A DNA stretch of 64,000 nt, taken from Hydractinia symbiolongicarpus. Lineage: Eukaryota > Cnidaria > Hydrozoa > Anthoathecata > Hydractiniidae. Under the pieces are notes generated by a model that did no database searches, was not told the origin of the DNA, and saw nothing but the letters and a program-made list of their open reading frames with translations. Made by a program: the position numbers and the translations under genes. The stretch covers positions 25,490,001 through 25,554,000 of the forward strand of contig NC_079875.1 of the NCBI RefSeq assembly GCF_029227915.1, read 5' to 3'. Positions 22,696-34,275 of this stretch are shown here, piece by piece (positions within the stretch are counted from its first letter, which is position 1; each line of letters opens with the position of its first letter).

Positions 22696-23778
22696 TTATA
22701 TAAAATATTGTTCCAACAAAGGTGGAACAAGGTTATAAAACTGTGAGATTTGATTTTTATACAAGCACCCATGTGCATTTGTTAGAAGAGCACTGAATTT
22801 GTACATTTTTTCTACACTACTCAGGCCAACTTTCATATTCTTCTTAAAGTCTGTATGTTTGAAAGTATTTATAATTCCACCAAACACCCACTCAACAGAC
22901 ACCCTAGCAGCACTCATGCTTTTGTTGAAGTCTTTTTGTTGTTGATTCAAATTTGTTCCAGGATAGGGACTGAGCAGTTGTCTTCTAAGAGGATAGGCAG
23001 GATCGCCATATATGCAGAGTATTTCTCCATTAGGACCATGTGAGAACTGTTGCAGTGTCTGGAGCAAACCTGACATGACAAGAAGGGCACAATCATGTCT
23101 CTTGCCCTCCACTGGACCGTATAAATTAGCAACCAATCCGTTAGGAGTACTGACAGCGTGATATTTCAAAGCATGATGCCTTTTGTGTCCATTGTATAAC
23201 ATTCTTTGTGCAACTTGTGGTCGACAACAGGCTGTCACAGTTCCATCTATAAACCCCCAAACGTTGTCAAGTGCAGCACCCCTCATATGTATTGCATTTG
23301 CAAATAACATCAAATTTCCTGGTGTTAACCATGGTTGGTTCATCTTTTGCAGTAATTGTCCCCAGTTGCTATCTATGAAATCGATTGTTTGGTTAAAAAT
23401 CATGCTTAGCTGCGGTACAGCCCTACCAAATCGCGCAATCATATCGAAGTATCTACAGGGGTAGGCTAGTCTACTTAAAACCACACACAGTGCTTCCAAC
23501 GAATAAACTTTTAGGTCATTATAAAAATAGCATGTTATTTCATTTGGCATATAAAGAGCACGGACAAGTCGTAAAATGTCATTCTTCATAAATCTAAACT
23601 CAGCACCCACATCATCGTCGGTCATTTCGTTTAAGTCAAACTTGTTATAACATGTGTAGTCGCAATCAGGGTTCTTAGATGTATTCAAATCATAGAGTAA
23701 ACAAAACTCATCATCGGTTAATAAATTTTATGAATAACAATACAGCAAAGTGTCTCTAGCTTCCCTGAAGTTCGTCAT
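22696..23778 (-). pseudogene. PIF/Harbinger transposase, one in-frame stop
   Basis: A frame of about 360 codons starting at an ATG at 23,778, with one TAA near 23,728 and no other break. Counting from the codon at 23,688, the DDE residues are Asp148 in GFIDGT, Asp229 in CIYGDPAYPL and Glu266 in ARVSVEWVFG, with 36 residues between the last two, as in Harbinger nucleases (the HARBI1/DDE_Tnp_4 family). The enzyme cuts and joins element ends and normally needs the Myb-like partner. The stop would remove the N-terminus, although the catalytic core is unbroken, so decay is recent. I found no convincing terminal inverted repeats. Confidence 0.85.
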
Positions 23779-24198
23779 ACTTTCACTTTCTGAAATGTTT
23801 GTTTACCTAATTCGTGCCATATTGCATAGGTCGTTGTGGCGGGTTTTCGTAACTCCGGCAAATGTTAAACACGACGCGCGTTGAAAATTATGCGAAACCG
23901 TCGTCGTCTTTTAAGCGTCGCAATTTCCGTAAGGTCCCTAATATTTATGTTCCTCATCAGTGATATTGATAAAAATATCAAACAAAGCGGAAGCGGAATA
24001 CAAACTTATGTTAGAAATAGATTGATGGAGTCTCAGGCACTTTCTTATGAAGAAAGAAAACTTTTGTTCTAGTGAAACAATACGAGATATCGGAACTTCG
24101 TAAATTAAACAAAGCCATCGTATTTGGGGAATTAGAAGATCATACAAAAACCACACTTTGTGAATGCCTCTATGGGAAGAATTATCTATGAGTTTGAC
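23779..24198. other. No gene seen
   Basis: Spacer between the Harbinger transposase and the reverse transcriptase fragment. Contains a GC-richer patch near 23,830-23,930 but no clear TIR. Confidence 0.4.
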
Positions 24199-24829
24199 TT
24201 GCTATACAACGTTAACAATAACCTGTTGGGCAACAGCTGAATCTGACAATGTTGAATTTATCGTCCGGCCAAGAAACTTAACTGGGTTTGCATGAATAGA
24301 TGTGTTTGGTTCTTGCAGGACACAAAAAGGAGACTGATCTAAAACTTTTCCATTAGCTATAACAATGCTTCGTGATTTTGAAGGTCTAAAGCCCAACGAT
24401 CCAACAAGTTCTGAGTTTGAAGGACACTTAAAGACATTAAAAATATGTCATCCATGAAGGCCTTAACCGGAGGATGGTCTGAATCGCCAGACCGAACACA
24501 ACTTTTGAACTCTTTTTCGGCGCACACATATTCAATGATTACATTTATAGCTGCCAAAAATAGCATGATTAATAATGTACATCCAATAAAAATACCTCTA
24601 AAGTGTTGTGCCAGCTGAATGAGGCTGTAAAAGAGAATGACTTGCTGCAGAGGCTGCAATAGTAGGCGTTAATAAGCCTTGTCCAAGACTCTGAAACACC
24701 ATAACGACGAAGGGCCATGAAAATGAGTTTATGCGGGAAAGTGGGGTACGGATTCGCCACATCAAGCCATATTGCAGATAGTGGATTTTTTCTAGACTTG
24801 GCGTTTCTCAGAGCAACCCACACTGCGCA
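24199..24829 (-). pseudogene. Reverse transcriptase fragment with FMDD box
   Basis: Three overlapping minus frames (24,823-24,569; 24,659-24,357; 24,396-24,202) make up one reverse transcriptase segment in order. IWLDVANPYPTFPHKLI is the first catalytic Asp region, GIFIGCTL the tight-turn block, AFMDDIFL the catalytic DD box, and GFRPSKSRSIVI the primer-grip side. Two frameshifts and a P for A/S in the first box mark it as dead. It belongs with non-LTR-type polymerases, but I cannot give the clade. Similarity stops abruptly at about 24,830. Confidence 0.7.
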
Positions 24830-24889
24830 AAATGTCTCCGTATACGCAAATATAATTTGCGTGTCATAAATTCATTATACTCGAGTAAG

Positions 24890-24933
24890 CGGAAATATAC
24901 GAAAAGTCTGTGCACGATGTTCGTATATTTCCG
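24890..24933. repeat. Perfect 14 bp inverted repeat (hairpin)
   Basis: cggaaatatacgaa at 24,890-24,903 is the exact complement of 24,920-24,933 with a 16-base loop. Related tacg/cgta words are frequent in 24,835-24,990. Confidence 0.85.
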
Positions 24934-25684
24934 TATAGGCGTAAACGGTTACGCATGTTTTTGTTATACACAAGGTTTTACGTATACGTAAATACTGATT
25001 TGCAAACCTTTACAGTATACTATGATATACGTAATAATTTCGTTGAGCTTCTTAAACCCAGGGTTCGTTCATTGTTTTTCTCAGTTTATTTTCGGCAGAA
25101 AAAGACCACAATTTTACGCAGTCGAACTTTCTCTTTACGTATTTTACACTCGCTATTTTATATAACCGTAGCGTATTTGAAACCCAGCCTAACATCCCTA
25201 TTTTTAATTTTCTCATTTTGATTCAATTTATGCATTAATCTGTTAGTGAATTACTTCTAGTTTTAGACACAAACACTTGAGGCGTTTTGTCTGTCTGCCA
25301 GCTCTTTTCGCCCAGAGACGACAAGCTTGGACAGTTTCACTAGAGCAACCACGTTCCAACTTTAGAAAAAACAAATACAAATAACAAATTTTAACGCAGC
25401 CTTCCTTTGCGCCAGCCGTTAATTACTTCTAGTTTTTGATACAAATACTCAGAGCTTTAGAAAAAAATTGTTGTAACGCAGCATCCAGCGCTTTTATTCA
25501 GATTTTAAGATTTCAAAAGAAAAACATCAATAACTAATCAAGTGGATTTCTTAACCTTGTTACTTATATAGAGTCGATATCCAAGGATTTACAAATATAT
25601 TTTTAAAACGGGTTATGCAGCGTGATATTGAAGGCCTTTTACTTGGTTCTTCAGACATCATATCATTTGCGATAGACGCTATTT
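24934..25684. other. No gene seen
   Basis: A repeated phrase (ttaattacttctagtttt with gacacaaa / gatacaaa) occurs near 25,250 and 25,420, suggesting an old duplication. Otherwise nothing supportable. Confidence 0.4.
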
Positions 25685-26709
25685 TCATGTTTTTATACAT
25701 CGACTGATTAAATCCACGTTGCATCTTAATGAATTAACATCTGATTGAACCGAATGGTAAGAACCTTTAACATTCCTTAACTCATGTGCAAGAAGTAAAT
25801 GCTTGGTGTTAAATTTAACTTGCTGTGAAGACCCTTGTTCAATATCATATCTTGCTGGATCACTGACTAGTGTAGCCTTTCCCAGATCAATCAATTTTAC
25901 CGTGGTTGAATTACGGACAAGGACATTTCCTGGAAGTAAATCGTTGTGTAACAGGCCATGGACGTGCATTTGGTGAACAGCGGAGCATAATCCAATTATA
26001 ATTTCATTTATATGACTGGAACACGGTGCAGGTACTCTCTGAATGAATTCCTTTAATGTTGGTGAATATGAACCACAGTCATCACAAACAAATTCAAGAA
26101 GGATGAATTTCGGCTTTTATCACCTGCCATCAACATACCCTTCTTGCATTCCGCGTACGCATCAATTGGTCGTGCATTTTTGGAAAAACATTTGATCGCC
26201 ACAACTTGTTTGATGCTTTTAACATATCCTTTCGGAACATTCCCGAAAACACCAGCAACTACAGTTTCGTTTATATGCACGTCACACTTTCAGAATTGAA
26301 TGACATTAAAAATGAGCGTCCGTGTGATGGCTATGCTTTTATCCTGAGTGCGGTATATACTCGATCTCGATGAACAGCACAATAAAATGTCCCTGCTAGT
26401 AGTGGCTTTAACTTTCGGCACATTTCTTTTTAAAACAGCGTTCTGAAATTCTAGTTCTCGAATTCTCTCTTCAATTAATATCTTTTTTTCCATTTGCGCG
26501 TCAAATCCCGCATTCTTTCTTTCCTGGCGCATTCTTTTTTTTTCTTGTTGTCTTTTTTCACATTCACTTTTCGTATTAGCATTGGCAGCATGAATATCTA
26601 TATCTTTTGTGATTTATTCCAGTTCGCAATTCCCAGGCATCAACATCAGATCCAGAATAATCAGTGAAGTCACCAACTTTGTTGAATACTTTCAAACACT
26701 TGCTGCACC
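25685..26709 (-). pseudogene. Protein-kinase-like pseudogene with zinc-type head and coiled coil
   Basis: Behind a splice acceptor at 26,710-26,711 the reading is GCSKCLKVFNKVGDF (a C-x2-C head), then after a frame change a Lys/Glu/Arg coil (26,600-26,400), an in-frame TGA at about 26,290, and a kinase domain. The domain has a glycine loop VVAGVFGNVPKG with VAIK (the ATP-anchoring Lys), a frameshift near 26,110, a hinge-like LLEFV, the catalytic loop HGLLHNDLLPGNVL and a metal-binding DLGKAT in place of DFG. HND for HRD and DLG for DFG are tolerated in some kinases. The C-lobe stops at 25,685, so the domain is short. Three breaks make it a pseudogene. An inverted copy of its coil start lies at 27,340-27,491. 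Confidence 0.6.
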
Positions 26710-27060
26710 CTAAAATCACAACAAACATAATTATTTTGTCTCATGAGCTAACAAGTGCTCCGACTGTAAAACTGTTAAAATAAATATATTATAAAATTAT
26801 AAGTTTATAAAATTTTGTTAATTTAAGCCTCGAATGTTTCTTAAAAAATATTTTATTTACAAGGCTTATTTTTTTTCATTTAGACTATGTATGTATGTCT
26901 TCTTTTTATCAGGTGTTTAGTATACATACTTTAGTACAGCATAATGTATATATATACATATATTTGGCATAAAACTTCTTTCATTATGTTTTAGATTTTC
27001 TTAGATTGATAAAATTTGTGCTTCATTTTCTAGGTTAAAAAACATAAAAACTAATTAACA
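26710..27060. other. No gene seen
   Basis: AT-rich, including TA-dinucleotide runs near 26,945-26,960. Could be intron for the pseudogene on its left. Confidence 0.4.
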
Positions 27061-27448
27061 ATGCTCGAACAACAGGAAAAGCAAGACTTAAACGACAGCG
27101 TGATTAGGTGAGCAAATCATTCTTATTTTGGCCAGATGCGCTTTTTGTTCTTATAAAACCTGTAATACTTATAAGCATATTCAGGCTCAGATAGGTATGT
27201 TTTTCTTGTGTTATGGGTATTTTAATTAGACAGTTTTAAACACAGTAACACTTAGTTAACCCCACTATACTGTCTAAACCTTGGAGGAAAGAATACGGAT
27301 CCGTATAGTCTAAACTTAAAAAAAAAACATGTATTTGTTGTGTTTTATTGTTAGTAAACGAAAGACATCTTCGGAAAAGAGAGCTGAACGCAACAACAAA
27401 AAAAAAAAAAAAATGCGTAAGGAAAGAAAGAAAGAAAGCGGATTTTGA
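27061..27448 (+). CDS. Short two-exon gene, 46 codons, lysine-rich (inverted partial copy of the kinase-like gene head)
   Basis: Exon 1 (27,061-27,107) begins with an ATG and ends AG|GTGAGC. Exon 2 (27,355-27,448) follows a TATTGTTAG acceptor and keeps frame to a TGA. The product is short and basic (MLEQQEKQDLND..., then a KRK/KKKKK stretch). DNA similarity to the minus-strand gene at 26,500-26,600 runs through the stop into ggaaatggaaaaaaagatat, so the stop is probably a lesion. I read it as a truncated inverted duplicate with a plausible splice, not a confirmed gene. Confidence 0.35.
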
Positions 27449-27784
27449 CACGGAAATGGAAAAAAAGATATTAATTGAAGAGAGAATTTGATGATGTTAA
27501 CGCGTTTACTTACAATTGGTTCAGTGTTTCTTTAATTAGTTGTACCCCCTACCCCTGCCCCCCCCCCATTAGTGGCTGATGTTCTGAATCAACTAAAAAT
27601 TTGCAGCAGTTGATCATATTTCTGCCCATTCTTAACTCCCAACAGAACCCATATTTACGACTTTGTAATCCTTTTAAAAGGCTTCGCATAGTTTAAATCT
27701 TTTACTTTATTTGTAGAATTTAATATAGAGCAAAAATTAACTCTATCAAATACTCTGCAAATAATTTGACACAAGGGCGATTGC
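27449..27784. other. No gene seen
   Basis: Contains a C-rich tract at about 27,545-27,569. No ORF of interest. Confidence 0.4.
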
Positions 27785-27965
27785 TGCACGGGTGTAAAAT
27801 CCAACGGCCGTATGCTAAAATCGCTGGACAGGCGTATGTGAGAAACTGCTGGAAGGGCGTATGTGAGAAAGTGCTGGATGGACGTATGTGCGAAACTGCC
27901 GGATGGGCGTGTGTATTAAAACGCTGGACAGGCGTTTGTATTAAACTACGGGGATGGCGTATATA
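27785..27965. repeat. Minisatellite, 25 bp unit, about seven copies
   Basis: gctggacaggcgtatgtgag plus aaact is repeated from 27,822 in exact 25 bp steps with point changes (gctggaaggg, gctggatgga, gccggatggg). Two degenerate units precede. The unit is not a multiple of three, so open frames across it are incidental. Confidence 0.9.
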
Positions 27966-29476
27966 CAAGCAACATCAGGAAACACTAAGGGTTAATTTTT
28001 CTAAAACATCGGTTTGTTAACATTTTTTTATTCCTGACACATCACATCAATGTTGGTATTTCGAAAAACCTAGACGCGATACAAAACACTGCACTTAAGT
28101 CGAAAGCAGCAAGTTTACCTCAACTTTTACAAGCGGGTTACGCGAAGGAAACATTTAAATACAAAAAAATTTGCAAAGATGAGTAGATTGGAGCTCTAAA
28201 TATACATAAGTCAACCATTGTCCTGCCGACCCAATTATGGGCATTCATTTATTTTAAGGAAGGGTTTTCAATAAGTACAAAAATATCAGCAATTTGGGGT
28301 ATTTCGCGTGGAATGGAGGTTTTTCGTCTCCAACAGACCACTCAATTGTTGCATTAGCCTGTGCAAAACGATTAGTCAGTAAAACGTTTAATAAGAAAGT
28401 CGACATAGTTAAAGATACCGGATTATTCTCAAGCGTGCTTTTCAAACATATTAACTTCGCATGCTTTCATCCCAAGCGTACGACTTTTCGCTTCTGTTAT
28501 AACTACCCAGTAATGAATTGATAATTCCATAGTATCCTTTTATGTATAGAATTCAGTTATACGGTTACTCAGATGTCCCACGGCATTTCAATAAAATAAA
28601 ATAAAATCTCGTGACTATCGGCCACTATAGATCGGTTTCTCTGAAAAAAACTCGATTTTCTACAAAATCAAACTGTTTTGGGGCGGGCATGTTCAAAAAT
28701 TACGTGCTTCCCGCCACGAAAGTGAAAATAATCATGAATTTTTTTATCGATTCTGCTTCTTCTGCCGTAAGTTTGATAATATAATTCACTTTTCTCGGAG
28801 GAACACAAATGAGAATATATATAAAGCTGAAAAAGTATTAAAACAATGAACACATCCGGCCTTCATCTTACCGTCGACACATCATAGCTATGTATAGGAG
28901 ATCTACATAGACAAAATTTAGCAATATTTAATATTAAACACGATTAGAATGTTTGTAGAATTTTTCATTACTTTTTAACGAAGTGTCATGACAGCTTTTT
29001 ATATTAAAATTTTTTAGAACTTTGATGATGATTGTTCTCAACCGTCTTTTTCAAACAGTATTACAATCTTTACGTCGCATGCTTTCCGTAATTATAAAAT
29101 TCATATTTCTATATCTTATAAAAACATATTTCCCAAGCGTAAGTTTAATGGTTTTTCGCTTCAATTGTAACTACCCATTAAGGAATTAATAATGGCATTG
29201 TATCTTGCTCATGTAGGGAATTCATACCACAGTTACTGATGTCCCATGACTTTTTAAGAAAAGAAATTAATTAACCAGAATGATTTTATTCCACGCCTAG
29301 TCGAGATAAGCCATGTTGAGCAAGAGGAAAGAGTTTCTGACGATGAGAAAACGTAACATGATTGGGTAAAAAGTTTATAGTAGCCGATGGTAAGTTGCGT
29401 TTTTACTGATTTATTATCTATTTTTTCAATTACCTGATCCAAAGAACGGTGCATCTGTTTTTAATTTATTTATAGA
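27966..29476. repeat. Diverged direct duplication (28,430-28,593 and 29,036-29,250) in non-coding sequence
   Basis: Both segments contain ttttcaaac, a cgcatgctttc, cccaagcgta, ttttcgctt(c/ct), taactaccca(g/t)ta, aattgataat/aattaataat, and a gttactcagatgtccca / gttactgatgtccca end, in the same order. The rest of the interval shows nothing supportable. Confidence 0.6.
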
Positions 29477-29790
29477 ATGACAAAAGAAACTTCAGAAGAA
29501 AAGTCGAATTTTTACAGTTCGAACAATCTTACAATCTTACCAGCATTTTATGGAAAGGCGGAAAAAGCAATTGTGGGAGCCCAGAAGAGGTTAGAATTGA
29601 CGATCTGGTTTGCTGTATGTGATTTTTTTTACTTTTTATTATATTACGTATCGTGTGCTATAAAGCCGTGCACACCCGCTAAACAGCAAACTGCAATACA
29701 CTCAAACATATAATTACCTGTGTATTTATTTTCCAGCAACAAGCCTTTAGGACAGATTTAAGTATTGTGCGCTCCTTGCAGGCTATGTAG
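29477..29790 (+). CDS. Possible two-exon gene, 63 codons, unrecognised
   Basis: An ATG follows an acceptor-like tttatttatag. 46 codons run to a donor GCT|GTATGT at 29,614/29,615, and an acceptor TTTTCCAG at 29,736 rejoins the frame for 17 more codons to a TAG. Phase is kept (0). The peptide has an amphipathic centre (AFYGKAEKAIVGAQKRLEL) and no family motif. Splice signals are good, but so short a product may be chance. Confidence 0.25.
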
Positions 29791-32700
29791 AATTGAATCA
29801 TATGTACCGTTTTCTATGGCTGTCAAATACTTGACCCCCTTTATTAAATGCCAACCTGCATTTCAACTCCAGAACAATTGTGCATATAACTGGTCCTACA
29901 AAAATGAAAAAGTTACTTTGTATATTCGCTTATTTATTTATGAAAAATAATATTTCGCGCACAAAAATTATAATTAATGCAAGTATCCCGCTTTTCTTAA
30001 CATTATCGACACACTGGTAGAACTCCTCTAATAAATTTTTTACTATTTTTAACCTTGCGGAGGTTTAAGTGTGTCTTATATCTTGTTACGACAAACAATG
30101 CTTGATTAACCATTTTATCGACTTTGTTTGTTCTGTTTGTTCACAGTGCTTCTTTATCAAAAAATCACTAAACAAACACAGTATCTTACTCAGGTACGAT
30201 AGGAAATGTTGCAGCTAGACACAAACCAAGCTGTATTTATCTTAAAACAGACACATAAAAAATTTTTTCGAACAATTCTTCAAGCAATTGATTTCTGTTA
30301 AACAAATTTCATCTTTCAGTGCCGTTTTATGAAATATTTTGTTAGCAGGTATAATAATTGCAACTACTTAAAAAACATTTTGTTGTTGGGTAAGCAAAGC
30401 GGTAAGAAAATAAAGACATGCCAGAACTCAAAGGAAGCAGTAATTATTTTTAAAAAGCCAGTTAGATTTTGAACCAGTTTTCTGTTTTTGTATATCATTA
30501 GTGCTTTTTTATGGAACCCGTTTTGTCACTGAGTGCACTATTAAAGCTTGCAGTTAGTAAAAATGTGAAACACAAAGTAAAGTCGTGTCTTCATGTCCAA
30601 GTCATATTTCGTAAAGTTTCATAAAACGCAGAAAGACTTAGCATGTGCTTATCCTTTAAGAAAATATGCTCTTTCGTTTTCGTAACGTAACTGGTGAGAT
30701 ATGACAGCAACCTATTTCCGTCAATGCATAATTGTACATCCGTTTTGCAGCGGAATTGATCTGACATGAAAACGTTTGATGTTAACATTTTAAAATCTTT
30801 TACCCAAATCAACATTTCTATAAATTCTATAAAAAGCATTTCTAATGCTATAACATGATATCAAACGTTACATCAGAACATAACCACTTGCATTTGTTTT
30901 TTTTTGTCATTCCGTTAAAGAAATAGTAGGTAGCGTCAGGTCTTTCAGATCCTATGGCACCCAATTGTTCAAAACGACTTATTTAAAAACAAATATTTAT
31001 ACAGATAAAATCTTAGCTACGTATAATATCATGTACTCTTCTTATGGTTGAGTTCTTCTCGCATTTCGATTGGTTAATCTACACGAAAGAAATGATATAA
31101 TTTTATTTTCTACTAAGAGACAGGTGCAATTTTTTGTTGGTTTGTAATTCTAAAAGTAATTTTCCCGTTGAAAAGAATTTTCCAGCTTGGTTTGACCCCA
31201 ATCTAGTACGGTCTAAAAATTTAGGCGAGCACATAATTGTTGACGCCTATTGCTAAAAATAAAATCATTGCATTGCACATTTACATTTCAGACTAAATAT
31301 CATGAATGAAAATAACAACGACTTAAATTAATATTTTAAAACTGGGTTAACCGGGTCAACATATCCGTTTTGAAAAGACATGTGTTCCGTTATCAAAGAT
31401 ACACTTGAACTTTCTCTGCAACTAAAACGTGTGATCCTATACATTTTTTGATCAGCGTTTCAACAACACAACAACAGTCCGCGTGTCTTGTGTTTGTTTT
31501 AAACACACAAATTTTCTCAATATTAAACAGATTGGTTTTCCGTTCATGGATGCTTTACTTTTATAAAGCATTATTAGGTGAGAAGAAATTAATGTTTGTT
31601 TTTTAAATGTGAAAATGTGTTATTTCTTCTCAATAAAAATATTTTTTTCTGTGTAACATTTGTGCAATTCTTAATCTCTAAACTTTATTTATCTTGTATT
31701 TATTTAGATAAATATATGAAACAAACAAATATCGTGACATCAGAGATCCGATCATGGTGTCAATACGTGTATCTGCAAGTATAATATGTTACGATTACAA
31801 TTATATATCAAGAATTATGGGTACAAGAAACTAGATGTCAACCAGTAAGAAGATTTGTGCAAGCGTTACATTACGACCGAGTTTTTGAATGCAAGATCTA
31901 TTCATGGCGTATTAAACAGGGATCAATTTGTTAAGCTGTTTCAGAGTCTTTACTTTACGATTATAACCTGATTTAATGGAAGTGCTCTGTGTTTGATGCA
32001 CACACGTTTATCAAAAGCAAAGCGATATCAAGTCCTGCTTGCCGAATGATAATTGTGCGAAATAATTCAGATTCAAGTCATTATTGCTTCGCTTACACCA
32101 TAAGTCATGACGATATTTCAATAGAGTTTTGGTGTTAGATAAACAGTTCTCGGTTATTCTGATGACACTGAAACATTTTACCATGACAAATGGTGTGGTC
32201 ACGCTTTGTAATAAACATCAGCAAGTAACGCAATTGTTCTCCACAAGTTTAAAATAAGTGTCTGTCTGGGACAAAAAAGTAAATGTGTTTATTTTTTCGA
32301 GACGAAGTTTTTGTTCCAAACCAAATAAAAATTAGTATAATAATTCTTTATTAGGAGAGCACTTCGTGTTTTTTTACTGTGCTCTTCAAACTTATTTTGC
32401 AAAACAGATTTTTTAAAAGACTTATTTGTTTACAAAATTGGTAAATCTTGTTTGAGCATTAACTAACTAATTATTACATGTTATAAGTCATAAGCAAATT
32501 TGTCCACGTGACATACAACTAGTAATTTATGACATATTAGGAAATGTATTTCATATATGCTTAATTTTCGAGAACAGCATCCGTGAACTGGAATAATTGA
32601 CAATCTGATAAGAGCGTCTTTTTGCACTGAAAATTGCAGCGAATATAAAATAAACAACGCTTGACGCGCAGACTGCAATTCACAAACATGTAATGTAGTA

Positions 32701-33997
32701 AGCAAGTAAAAATTGGATAAAGAAAAAAGCCCTGCGATCGAGGTTGCTCATAATCTGCATTATTCTATATTTATAAACGCTGAAACAAAAAATCTAAAAA
32801 TATAAGTATGTGCAACAAAAAAAAAAAAAAATTATGAAATATAAATGGAAAATGTCCAAAAAAATCAAAGGCGTATAACAACCGTTACGTAAAAAGCTGA
32901 ATACGCTAAAACTATATAATTGGTTTATCATACCAGAAGTACGCCAGGGAAAAAGGGAAACCAAACGATGAAAAAAAAATACAACATTTTTCGTTAATTC
33001 ATACACAATAAGCTATTCAATCTATTGCATACGCCTGCAATTCCAAAGTTATACTTAAAATATAACAAATTATAATTAGTAGCTGAAACACATAAAAGAA
33101 AAATATAAACATTTGAATCATTTGGTATATTGTATATCTACCGAAATATTTCAATCCAAAATATTAAAAGAACAGACCCAAACTTATAATCAAGGTTTTA
33201 GGTTTTTGATAAGGTTATCAACACTCGATGTTCTAAACTTCTTTGATAAATGCTATCTTCAGTTTTCTGAATATGTTCTTAACATGACTATGGCCTGAAA
33301 AGGATAATTACCAGACCAGAACGGACGGGCATTTTTCAGCCAATCAGATAACAGAATGACTTTGAACAGTCCTAATAATGGCAGTATTTTGGCGGAAAAA
33401 AATGACAACAGTAATCAAACTTTAAAATCTTTCATCTTAAAACTTTTTGTGTATTGGAAGTAGGGTGAAAAAGACTTTGGATGAGATATATATACATTAA
33501 TTTGTAAGTCTAGCTTCTTTGAAGCATAACCAGCTAGTATAAGTGTATACGTTTTGGCGGCTTATATAGCTAGCTATACAGCTAGACTAGAGAGCTATTT
33601 ACAAATGCTGTCCTAGATAAAATTATATATTTAGCAGTCAGGCATCCTCTCGGGCGCGAATAATGACAATTTTCTTTTTTTTAATTTGAGGAAAGGAAAG
33701 TATATATAGCTTTAGCTAGCTACTGTGAAAACTAAACTCTTGACATATTTTATTGTGTCTGGAGGACAGTCTAGTTAGTAAGAAAGTACAGTTTAACACA
33801 ATCGACGACTTTCATCGTGATGCGGTGTATTGTCTGAAGTTACAAGATGTACTGATGTAGATGTACTTTCTGAATGCACACTACTTTAATTATTTTTTTA
33901 AAAAAGGGTACATTCATTAAGTTACGATCCAGATGTCTCTTCGGAAAAACACCAAAAAGGCGAGCAGGCTCAACTCCTTCCTGGATCTGGTCACGTT
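29791..33997. other. No supportable gene in 4.2 kb
   Basis: AT-rich. A minus-strand frame at 30,591-30,839 contains CKTDVQLCIDGNRLLSYLTSYVTK, faintly like a segment of Helitron-type proteins, but it is too short to call. tagctagc repeats lie near 33,560-33,720. No TIRs, RNA genes or tandem arrays were seen. Confidence 0.5.
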
Positions 33998-34000
33998 TTA

Positions 34001-34039
34001 AGCCGGTTTTCCACTAGGCGGATTATTCCGTGCGGAGCG
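34001..34039 (+). repeat. Harbinger left terminal inverted repeat
   Basis: 39 bp, identical to the reverse complement of 36,764-36,802. The transposase and its partner would bind here or just inside it. Confidence 0.95.
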
Positions 34040-34275
34040 GAGCGGCCATTGTTGTTCTTGTGAAAATTCCGCCAAAGGCGTTCCGCTACGCGCGGAATTA
34101 AAAGTTGAACCGGACTCGACTTTTCCGCCACTGTAAATTCCGCGAGCCAATCAAAATGCTTGATTTCGTGTGTTTTACATAAAATTTAAAATAGCTGAAA
34201 GCTGAACGGAAATAGCGAAGCAGTAGCTGTGAATGCATCATTGTGAACCATTGTGACAAGAAAAAGGGAAATAAG

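Noticed and set aside
21800-23930. Terminal inverted repeats for the Harbinger pair at 22-24 kb (gcgacgcaaaagtc and a similar word near 23,900)
   Set aside because: The match is short and imperfect with no three-base duplication. It could be chance.
30591-30839. Helitron-type protein fragment (DVQLCIDGNRLLSYLTSYVTK)
   Set aside because: Only one weak block and no Rep or helicase motif nearby. Noted as a hint only.
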